Below are positions 1-5,668 of a stretch of 7,025 nt of DNA, piece by piece. Each line of letters starts with the position of its first letter. The stretch's first letter is position 1. The stretch is from positions 1 through 7,025 of the forward strand of contig JAWXBI010000069.1 of the NCBI GenBank assembly GCA_034439915.1. The letters are read 5' to 3'. Origin of the DNA: JADJLQ01 sp034439915. GTDB lineage: Bacteria > Bacteroidota > Bacteroidia > Chitinophagales > Saprospiraceae. The notes below the pieces were generated by a model. It ran no database searches. It was not told the origin of the DNA and worked only from the letters and a program-made list of their open reading frames with translations. A program made the translations under genes and the position numbers.

Positions 1-1
1 A

Positions 2-33
2 ATTGAAAATTGAAAATTGAAAATTGAAAATTT
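2..33. repeat. Heptamer tandem repeat (ATTGAAA)
   Basis: Four perfect head-to-tail copies of ATTGAAA fill 2-29, followed by a partial copy (ATTT) at 30-33. The array stops two bases before the pcm stop codon, so it lies in the 3' flank of that minus-strand gene, and it may continue beyond the left edge of the window. No hairpin is formed, so it does not look like a terminator. Short AT-rich intergenic arrays of this kind occur in Bacteroidota genomes; no function can be read from the sequence. Confidence 0.85.
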
Positions 34-35
34 GC

Positions 36-689
36 CTATTGTTTATTGACTCCTTTGAGAAAAGGAACAAACCGAAACAAACCATGGGATTCTTCTTCCC
101 ATACAGTCGCCGATTTTTTATAGATACGTTTCATGACCTGATCGTCACCTGCTCCAACGGGGATCACCAATATCCCATGGTCTTTGAGCTGGTCTATCAA
201 GGCAATGGGCAATTCCGGTGCTCCGCAGGTCACCAGAATTTTATCATAAGGGGCGTATTTGGGTAAACCCCCGAAACCATCGCGGAGATAACACCGGATG
301 GAGAGATATTGCATTTTTTTAAGAAAAGCAGCGGTTTGATGGTAGAGTTTTTCCTGCCTTTCAAGAGTATATACTTTAGCCCCGAGTTCATGCAAGACAG
401 CAGCCTGATAACCGCTCCCGGTACCAATTTCAAGAATGCGGTCTCCAGGCTGCACGTCTAAAAGCATAGTCTGAAAAGCAACGGTATAAGGCTGACTGAT
501 CGTCTGATCACTGCCGATAGGAAATGGCACATCCTTATAGGCCCAGGACTCAAATCCCTTAGGTACAAAGTGATGGCGCGGTATTTTGAGCAAGGCATTC
601 AAAATCCTTTCGTTTTTTAATCCCTTTTGTTTTAACTGTTCAATGAGGTTTTTACGCAACCCGCGGTGCCAATGGTTGTCTTCCATCAT
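36..689 (-). CDS. pcm: Protein-L-isoaspartate O-methyltransferase
   Basis: Cytoplasmic SAM-dependent repair enzyme (EC 2.1.1.77) that methylates L-isoaspartyl residues formed by ageing of Asn and Asp, starting their return to L-Asp. With the ATG at 689 the product is 217 aa, close to the usual family length. Seen in it: the N-terminal HRGLRKNLIEQL helix (residues 8-19), the family's substrate motif QTISQP (62-67), the SAM-binding loop EIGTGSGYQ (87-95), the acidic end of strand 2 at LE (109-110), the RDGFGG loop (136-141) and the C-terminal FRFVPF segment. The reading frame runs open to a TTG at 734, but the extra 15 residues have no family counterpart. Two adjacent ATGs (687-689 and 684-686) are better starts, and the second gives MEDNHWHRGLRK, the form I would expect. 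No clear Shine-Dalgarno sequence is visible. It is divergent from the phosphohexomutase gene and needs no functional link to it. The family call is secure; the exact start is not. Confidence 0.95.
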   Translation of the reverse strand: MMEDNHWHRGLRKNLIEQLKQKGLKNERILNALLKIPRHHFVPKGFESWAYKDVPFPIGSDQTISQPYTVAFQTMLLDVQPGDRILEIGTGSGYQAAVLHELGAKVYTLERQEKLYHQTAAFLKKMQYLSIRCYLRDGFGGLPKYAPYDKILVTCGAPELPIALIDQLKDHGILVIPVGAGDDQVMKRIYKKSATVWEEESHGLFRFVPFLKGVNKQ

Positions 690-800
690 TCCGTGATCAA
701 TGGAAACAAAATCTGTAATTATCTTCTTATTCAATCTGTCTTTGTTCTATAAGGTGTAAAAATACGATATGATCGGTAGAAGGCCTTTTTATTTAAAAGA

Positions 801-812
801 GGTTTGTAAACC
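801..812. repeat. Short perfect inverted repeat GGTTT-gt-AAACC
   Basis: A 12-base inverted repeat with 5-bp arms and a 2-base centre, lying midway between the two divergent genes. Its size would suit a dimeric regulator's half-sites, but an inverted repeat this short is expected by chance at a modest rate in AT-rich DNA. No recognised regulator site is matched. Confidence 0.3.
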
Positions 813-835
813 CCAAAAAGGAGCGGGCAACTCCA

Positions 836-870
836 TCTGGTTTTAACTTTAAAACGTCTGGTTTTTTAAC
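836..870 (+). promoter_or_regulatory. Direct repeat with 21-bp period and nested inverted repeats, candidate operator
   Basis: TCTGGTTTTAAC at 836-847 recurs as TCTGGTTTTTTAAC at 857-870, with starts 21 bp apart (two helical turns). The first copy is part of a perfect inverted repeat GTTTTAA-ct-TTAAAAC (840-855, 7-bp arms). The second forms GGTT-tttt-AACC (860-871). The block sits just upstream of the promoter-like motif at 886-892 and 42 bp before the phosphohexomutase ATG, where an activator or repressor would bind. That it is an operator is inference from position and symmetry; no regulator is encoded nearby. Confidence 0.35.
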
Positions 871-885
871 CCGGTGTTTCTTTGT

Positions 886-892
886 TACTTTG
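886..892 (+). promoter_or_regulatory. Possible Bacteroidota-type -7 promoter element
   Basis: TACTTTG resembles the Bacteroidota -7 consensus TAnnTTTG but is one base short, and no clear -33 TTTG lies at the usual distance upstream. If used, transcription would start near 899, about 13 bases before the ATG at 912. The alternative TTG codon at 882 would then lie outside the transcript, which favours the ATG as the start. Confidence 0.3.
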
Positions 893-911
893 TAAAAAAT
901 TTTTTAAGACT

Positions 912-2291
912 ATGCTGAAGATTAAATTTGGAACGGATGGCTGGAGGGCTATCATCGCTGATGAATATACTGTTGACCATGTTCGCCGCGTAGCCATGGG
1001 TACGGCGCTCTGGATGAAACAACGCGGCATGACCAAGGCCGTGGTTGGTTATGATACACGGTTTGGCGGAGCCTTATTTGCCCAGGCAACAGCGGAAGTT
1101 TTAAGCGGGGAAGGCATGCTTGTTTTTCTTTCCAGTGATTATGTATCAACACCTATGGTTTCCTTAGGGGTCGCCTACCTTCAGGCGGACCTGGGGGTAG
1201 TGATTACTGCCAGTCACAACCCACCTTCTTACAACGGTTACAAGCTCAAAGCATCCTACGGAGGCCCGATGATTCCAAAAGACATCGAAGAAATAGAAAA
1301 CCTGATACCGGATGAAATTCCTATAAAAAAACCGTTGACCGGAAAAATTGAAAAAACGGACCTGGAGACCATTTACGAAAATAAGGTCAGAGCTGCCTTT
1401 GATCTGCCTGCTATTCAGTCTACGGCCATGCCTTTTGCCTTTGACGCCATGTTTGGGGCGGGCCAGCGGATAATGAAAAAACTATTCCCGGATGCAATCC
1501 ATATCCATTCCGATTTTAATCCATCTTTCCATGGACAGGCCCCTGAACCCATTGAGCGCAACCTGACCACGTTGATCCAAACAGTGAAAGCCAATCCGGA
1601 AATCAAATTGGGGGTAGCCAACGATGGAGATGCCGATCGTATTGGTATGACAGATGAGCATGGACAATTTGTGGATTCCCACCATTTGTTATTGCTCTTA
1701 TTGTATTATCAGCATCATTTTAAAAAACAGAAAGGCAAGGTGCTGATCACTTTTTCGGTTACGGATAAAGTAAAAAAACTGGCCGAGCTTTTTGGGGTGG
1801 AGTGTCAAGTAACAAAAATCGGCTTTAAATACATCAGTGAAATCATGCTCACCACACCCATCCTGGTGGCCGGTGAAGAGTCCGGGGGTATTGCTGTTGC
1901 CGGCCACATACCGGAACGGGACGGAGTGTGGGTAGCACTGACCATACTTGAATTTATGGCCAAGTCAGGGAAATCCCTGACTGAACTGATAGGGGAGGTA
2001 TATTCAATGGTCGGAGCTTTTAAATGCGACCGGGACGATCTGCATCTCCAGGAAGCTCAGAAACAAGCTATCATCAAAGCGTGTCAGGATAAAAGCTACA
2101 CCTCTTTTGGTGATTATAAGATTCTGGGTATGGAAGATATGGACGGATATAAATTTCATTTTGCTTTTGATGAATGGGTTATGGTCCGTCCATCGGGCAC
2201 TGAGCCCGTGTTGAGGGTTTATGCCCAGGCTGCCGACAGCCAAAAAGTCAGAAAATTGTTAGATGCCGCAAGATCTACCTTGCTGGGGTAA
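912..2291 (+). CDS. Phosphoglucomutase/phosphomannomutase family phosphohexomutase
   Basis: Alpha-D-phosphohexomutase superfamily enzyme of the cytoplasm that interconverts hexose 1- and 6-phosphates, linking sugar catabolism to nucleotide-sugar and glycan synthesis. From the ATG at 912 the product is 459 aa, a typical length with all four domains. Key sites visible: the N-terminal FGTDGWR (6-12), the phosphoserine loop TASHNP with Ser101 (99-104), the Mg-binding loop NDGDADR with Asp238, Asp240 and Asp242 (237-243), the sugar-specificity loop GEESGG (321-326) and the phosphate-binding loop RPSGTEP (426-432). All catalytic elements are intact. The frame is open to a TTG at 882, but those ten residues (LLCKKFFKT) precede the conserved start of the fold and probably lie upstream of the transcript. 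The GEESGG loop does not by itself separate glucose from mannose or glucosamine specificity, so no symbol is given. The GH20-like gene begins 95 bp downstream on the same strand, and co-transcription is possible. Confidence 0.93.
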   Translation: MLKIKFGTDGWRAIIADEYTVDHVRRVAMGTALWMKQRGMTKAVVGYDTRFGGALFAQATAEVLSGEGMLVFLSSDYVSTPMVSLGVAYLQADLGVVITASHNPPSYNGYKLKASYGGPMIPKDIEEIENLIPDEIPIKKPLTGKIEKTDLETIYENKVRAAFDLPAIQSTAMPFAFDAMFGAGQRIMKKLFPDAIHIHSDFNPSFHGQAPEPIERNLTTLIQTVKANPEIKLGVANDGDADRIGMTDEHGQFVDSHHLLLLLLYYQHHFKKQKGKVLITFSVTDKVKKLAELFGVECQVTKIGFKYISEIMLTTPILVAGEESGGIAVAGHIPERDGVWVALTILEFMAKSGKSLTELIGEVYSMVGAFKCDRDDLHLQEAQKQAIIKACQDKSYTSFGDYKILGMEDMDGYKFHFAFDEWVMVRPSGTEPVLRVYAQAADSQKVRKLLDAARSTLLG

Positions 2292-2337
2292 ACTGGTGTG
2301 CAAAACTAAAAAGGCTTTATCTTGAAGAAAAATAAAT

Positions 2338-2366
2338 CGTTGGTTGTCTCCACCAACCGGATAACG
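2338..2366 (+). other. Small hairpin-forming segment between phosphohexomutase and glycosidase genes
   Basis: GGTTG (2342-2346) can pair with CAACC (2354-2358) over a 7-base loop, and the outer CGTT (2338-2341) with AACG (2363-2366) across a 4-base bulge. An alternative register pairs GTTGG with CCAAC. No T-tract follows, so it is not a standard Rho-independent terminator. It could affect read-through or mRNA stability ahead of the glycosidase gene, or be incidental. Confidence 0.25.
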
Positions 2367-2386
2367 GTATGAATTAAATGATTAAC

Positions 2387-3520
2387 ATGAAATATACAAT
2401 CAGATTTTGGATAGCCGTAGTGTTTATCCTCGGATGGACGGTAGTCAGGACACAAGATACCCTGTTCGTCGTCAAAGGATTTGCCATCGGGGCTCCTAAG
2501 CCGGCAGAGGTAGACCGTTTTATTAAATTTATTGATGATGAATTAGGCCCCCGCAAAGTCAATACGCTCATTTTAAGGGTTGATTATAATTTTCAGTATA
2601 AGTCACATCCCGAATTGAGGGATTCCATTGCGTTATCCGCAGGAGATGTAGATCGGATGGTTGCCGTTTGTCAGAAACATACTATCCGAATCATTCCACA
2701 GATCAACCTTCTCGGTCATCAATCCTGGGCAAACAAAACGGGGAAATTACTGGAGGTTTATCCCCAGTTTGATGAGACACCTCATGTACTTATGCCTGAA
2801 AAATATAAATGGCCCAACCCGGATGGACTTTATTGTAAAAGTTATTGTCCTTTACATCCGGATGTCCATGGAATAGTTTTTGATCTGGTCGATGAGCTCT
2901 GCGACCAATTCAAAGCCGATGCTTTCCATGCTGGGATGGATGAGGTCTTTTATATCGGTGATGAAAAATGTCCCAGGTGCAGGGGAATAGATAAAGCGGA
3001 ACTCTTTGCAGGTGAAATCACCACGATCCGCAATCATCTTAAATTAAAAAACCGCGAACTCTGGATTTGGGGGGATCGTTTGATTGACGGCAGAAGTACC
3101 GGCATAGGTTTATGGGAAGCCAGTTTAAATTATACTCATCGGGCTATTGATATGATGCCCAAAGATGTGGTGATTTGTGACTGGCATTATGAAAGACCTG
3201 ATCAGACGCCTGTTTATTTTGCCATGAAGGGATACCGGGTAGTGACCTGCCCCTGGAACCGTTCAAAGGTCGCTTTATCCCAAGCAGAAGATATTGCCAA
3301 ATGGCGAAAAACAGCAACCAAAGAAATGAAACCCCGTTATTATGGAATGGTGCAGACGGTTTGGTCCGGGCCCAGCCAATTTATAGATGGTTTTTATGGA
3401 ATCAAATCCAACTCCACCAATCCCATTAATAATCCAACCAATCCAAATGTCACTTCTGCCTGGGAAACCTTTAAAGTTTTGTATTCAAAAATGGATGAAT
3501 TGGAAACGGGTAAAAAATAA
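2387..3520 (+). CDS. Secreted GH20-like glycoside hydrolase (putative beta-N-acetylhexosaminidase)
   Basis: Exported enzyme resembling the catalytic (beta/alpha)8 barrel of glycoside hydrolase family 20, which removes terminal GlcNAc or GalNAc using the substrate's own N-acetyl group. From the ATG at 2387 it is 377 aa; an in-frame ATG at 2378 adds three residues. The N-terminus (MKYTIRFWIAVVFILGW, then VVRTQ) is a signal peptide. Barrel signatures: IIPQINLLGHQSW (102-114), the GH20 catalytic motif HAGMDE with Asp185 and Glu186 (181-186; the Asp orients the acetamide and the Glu is the acid/base in characterised members), LWIWGD (225-230), DWHY (265-268) and VWSGP (325-329). Odd points: it lacks the N-terminal domain found in many GH20 enzymes, a CPRC cysteine pair (195-198) follows the catalytic pair, and the C-terminus has an Asn/Pro-rich stretch (about 341-354). 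A gap of 167 bp separates it from the esterase gene. The fold is well supported; the substrate is inferred and may not be a hexosaminide. Confidence 0.82.
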   Translation: MKYTIRFWIAVVFILGWTVVRTQDTLFVVKGFAIGAPKPAEVDRFIKFIDDELGPRKVNTLILRVDYNFQYKSHPELRDSIALSAGDVDRMVAVCQKHTIRIIPQINLLGHQSWANKTGKLLEVYPQFDETPHVLMPEKYKWPNPDGLYCKSYCPLHPDVHGIVFDLVDELCDQFKADAFHAGMDEVFYIGDEKCPRCRGIDKAELFAGEITTIRNHLKLKNRELWIWGDRLIDGRSTGIGLWEASLNYTHRAIDMMPKDVVICDWHYERPDQTPVYFAMKGYRVVTCPWNRSKVALSQAEDIAKWRKTATKEMKPRYYGMVQTVWSGPSQFIDGFYGIKSNSTNPINNPTNPNVTSAWETFKVLYSKMDELETGKK

Positions 3521-3687
3521 AACAATAAAGAACATAATTGTACCATTTTCTTCTCCGAACCAAACAATACGGAATAACAATTATGGTATAAAAGATCGGG
3601 GTAATTCTTATAACTATTTAATCTTTGCTTCCGCTTATTTATTGTGAATTTCCAATCTTTGTTCCAATATTGAGAACTTGAATAGGT
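3521..3687 (+). promoter_or_regulatory. Non-coding gap with two AATCTTTG motifs ahead of the esterase gene
   Basis: 167 bp of AT-rich DNA with no gene and no terminator-like hairpin. The octamer AATCTTTG occurs at 3620-3627 and 3654-3661. Each differs from the Bacteroidota -7 consensus TAnnTTTG only at the first base. The downstream copy would place a transcript start near 3668, about 20 bases before the ATG, with the TTTG of the upstream copy 26 bases away as a poorly spaced -33 element. This may be an internal promoter for the three-gene block that follows. Confidence 0.28.
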
Positions 3688-4818
3688 ATGCAAAAAATTA
3701 GTAGCTATTTCGTTGCCCTCTTGTCGATAGGGTTGTTCTGGCAATGTAAATCCATTAAGGTCCAGGAATATTTTGCTAATAAACAAAATGTTGCCTATAT
3801 GGGCCGGGCAGTATACGATGATCAACAAGGGCTGATACTGGTCAGTTCAGCTTCTTGCGCACAACTATATTTCACCGGGGATAGTTGCAAATTTGGTGTT
3901 AAAGATTTAGTTCCGGGTGATGACTATAGTTACATTATTTACGAATTGGATGGAAAAGTTAAACACAAAATCAAAGTAAGCGGAGATCAGGAGCAATGGG
4001 TATCAGTAAACACCGAACGAAAGGCAGATCAGCATATCCTCAAAGTATTTAAAATTACCGAAGCTCAAACGGGTAATCTGGCGATCACCAGGATTATTGG
4101 AGAGGGTATAAAACCCGCAGTGGATACTTTCCACAAAATCAAAATTGAGTTTATTGGTAATTCGATCACCTGTGGCATGGGTTCTGATACGGTGGATATA
4201 CCATGCGGCCAGGGTAAATGGTACGATCAGCACGATGGGTATAATTCATTCGCTGCCCGTATCGGCAGGAATGTAAAAGTACAGTATATGCTGAGTGCTG
4301 TTTCCGGTATTGGAATTTACAGGAACTGGAACACGGACGGTCCCACTATGCCGGAAGTATACGAATCCACCTACCTGAATAAAGACAGCCTAAGTCGTTG
4401 GGATTTTTCTTTATTTCAACCCAATTTAGTCAGTATATGTCTTGGAACGAATGATTTTTCTGATGGAGATAGTAAAAGTCCACGTGCCCCGTTTGATTCC
4501 TCTGCTTTTGAAAAAGCCTACTTGAATTTTATCAATTCCCTATATACCCATTATCCTGCTACTCAGGTCTTATTGCAGACCAGCCCCATGCTCTCTGGTG
4601 CTAAATCTGATTTATTATACCGAAGTTTAGTCAGGATATCAGAACAAGCCAATGAAAATTTCCCAAATAGAAAAACAGTAGAAATATTTCGTTTCGATCC
4701 AATGATCCCTGCTGGCTGTAGTTATCATCCCGCGGCACAGGACCACGATCGGCTTGCGTTTGAATTGGCCGCTTTTATCAACCCAATTGTCAATAAACTC
4801 AAAAATGAAATTAAGTAG
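3688..4818 (+). CDS. Exported SGNH/GDSL hydrolase, carbohydrate esterase family 2-like acetyl esterase
   Basis: 376-aa exported esterase likely to remove O-acetyl groups from polysaccharide or oligosaccharides. The order of parts matches CE2: signal sequence (1-20), a beta-rich N-terminal domain (about 34-145, starting NVAYMGRAVYDD) and an SGNH hydrolase domain (about 150-368). Catalytic blocks: IEFIGNSITCGMG with nucleophile Ser159 (153-165), the block II SAVSG with Gly207, LGTNDFS with Asn255 (252-258), and the C-terminal SYHPAAQDH with catalytic His347 (345-353). All expected residues are present. The signal ends in LFWQC at Cys20, which suggests a lipoprotein, but Trp and Gln before the Cys fit the lipobox poorly, so anchoring is uncertain. 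Other cysteines (57/67, 162/173) could form disulfides in an oxidising compartment. The start ATG has only a weak AGG nearby. Its last 14 bases overlap the start of the DUF1080 gene, which implies coupled translation. Acetyl esterase is the best call; the glycan is unknown. Confidence 0.85.
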   Translation: MQKISSYFVALLSIGLFWQCKSIKVQEYFANKQNVAYMGRAVYDDQQGLILVSSASCAQLYFTGDSCKFGVKDLVPGDDYSYIIYELDGKVKHKIKVSGDQEQWVSVNTERKADQHILKVFKITEAQTGNLAITRIIGEGIKPAVDTFHKIKIEFIGNSITCGMGSDTVDIPCGQGKWYDQHDGYNSFAARIGRNVKVQYMLSAVSGIGIYRNWNTDGPTMPEVYESTYLNKDSLSRWDFSLFQPNLVSICLGTNDFSDGDSKSPRAPFDSSAFEKAYLNFINSLYTHYPATQVLLQTSPMLSGAKSDLLYRSLVRISEQANENFPNRKTVEIFRFDPMIPAGCSYHPAAQDHDRLAFELAAFINPIVNKLKNEIK

Positions 4819-5668
4819 TCTGATTTTAACCGAATTCTTCTTCTTCATAAGCTCCTGCATTTCTATATCCGTAGCTCAGACATCTTCAGTCATTCCACTT
4901 TTTAATAATAAAGATCTAAACAATTGGGATACCTATATCGGCCCTGGTTTGGACTCAACAGGTAAACACAGAATGGAAGTTCCTGCCCATGGAATAAATC
5001 AGGATCCGTTAAAAGTATTTAGTGTAGTGAACGTGGATGGAAAACCCGCTATCCGGATTTCTGGTGAACGATTTGGAGGATTATCTACCAAAGAAGCGTA
5101 TTCAGATTATGTGCTGCGTTTTAAGTTTAAGTGGGGCAAACTTAAATGGGCTCCAAAAGTCAAAGCTAAAATGGACAGTGGTATCTTATATCATGCCGTT
5201 GGACCACATGGAGTAGATTGGGGTTTTTGGATGCGGTCCCAGGAATTTCAGATTCAGGAAGGGGATTGTGGCGATTATTGGGGTTTAGATGGGGCTTCAT
5301 TCGATATACCATCTTCCAAAAATATAAAAGGAGAATACCAATATGATGCTCAGGGAACCTTTCAGACATTTAACAACGACAATACGATTGGGCGGCACTG
5401 TATTAAAAGTATGAATGGAGAATTTTCTACCGGCCAATGGAATACGGTGGAATTGTATTGCCATGGCGACACCGCGGTACATGTGGTCAACGGAAAGACC
5501 AATATGGTATTGTATCGTTCCCGACACATCAAAAATGGTGTTGAAACTCCGCTGACCCGTGGTAGAATTCAGATTCAATCGGAAGGGGCTGAAATCTATT
5601 ATACCGATATTACGCTGAGCCCTATCCGGGTGATTCCGATGAGCGTGTTACCGGCTCGTTCTAAATGA
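4805..5668 (+). CDS. Exported DUF1080 (3-keto-disaccharide hydrolase family) protein
   Basis: 287-aa exported protein of the DUF1080 family (3-keto-disaccharide hydrolase domain, concanavalin-like beta-sandwich). Some members hydrolyse glycosides that were first oxidised at C3; many are uncharacterised. Family marks: LFNNKDLNNWDTY (32-44), YVLRFKFKWG (102-111), DSGILYH (124-130), the acidic motif EFQIQEGDCGDYWG (147-160), GQWNTVELYC (210-219) and RIQIQSEGAEIYY (254-266) near the C-terminus. The N-terminus is hydrophobic (LTEFFFFISSC). ISSC at 15-18 is a good lipobox, but SVAQ-T near 25 could be a signal peptidase I site, so lipoprotein versus soluble periplasmic is open. The start is the ATG at 4805, because translation upstream of it (open to a TTG at 4754) is not signal-like. 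The ATG overlaps the end of the esterase gene by 14 bases, and the stop codon overlaps the next gene as ATGA. A 3-keto sugar role would need an oxidising dehydrogenase, which is not in the window. Confidence 0.85.
   Translation: MKLSSLILTEFFFFISSCISISVAQTSSVIPLFNNKDLNNWDTYIGPGLDSTGKHRMEVPAHGINQDPLKVFSVVNVDGKPAIRISGERFGGLSTKEAYSDYVLRFKFKWGKLKWAPKVKAKMDSGILYHAVGPHGVDWGFWMRSQEFQIQEGDCGDYWGLDGASFDIPSSKNIKGEYQYDAQGTFQTFNNDNTIGRHCIKSMNGEFSTGQWNTVELYCHGDTAVHVVNGKTNMVLYRSRHIKNGVETPLTRGRIQIQSEGAEIYYTDITLSPIRVIPMSVLPARSK

Larger units (their letters stand above)
690..911. other. Divergent intergenic region between pcm and the phosphohexomutase gene
   Basis: About 220 bp with no convincing gene in either strand. 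It must hold the promoters of both divergent genes. Visible structure: a near-palindrome TACGATATGATCGGTA at 763-778, a perfect inverted repeat GGTTT-gt-AAACC at 801-812, the nested direct and inverted repeats at 836-871, and a promoter-like TACTTTG at 886-892. I could not identify a convincing promoter for pcm on the minus strand. Confidence 0.6.

Noticed and set aside
1..33. CRISPR-like array
   Set aside because: The units are 7 bp and contiguous with no spacers, so this is a simple tandem repeat.
690..734. Upstream extension of pcm to a TTG start
   Set aside because: The added 15 residues do not resemble the family N-terminus, and two in-frame ATGs directly precede the conserved part.
882..911. 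Upstream TTG start for the phosphohexomutase
   Set aside because: The extra residues precede the conserved KFGTDGWR start, and the TTG lies upstream of the likely transcript start.
2317..2324. TTATCTTG as a promoter for the GH20-like gene
   Set aside because: It is one base short of TAnnTTTG, has no -33 partner and would leave a leader of about 60 bases; the support is too weak to call.
2338..2366. Rho-independent terminator after the phosphohexomutase gene
   Set aside because: A hairpin can form, but no T-rich tract follows it and alternative pairings compete.
3394..3828. Minus-strand open frame of 144 codons across the glycosidase/esterase junction
   Set aside because: It overlaps the ends of two well-supported plus-strand genes, has no family motifs, and its only unique part is the AT-rich intergenic gap.
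4754..4804. Upstream TTG start for the DUF1080 protein
   Set aside because: It would place a non-signal stretch before a good signal sequence; the ATG at 4805 gives a normal exported N-terminus.
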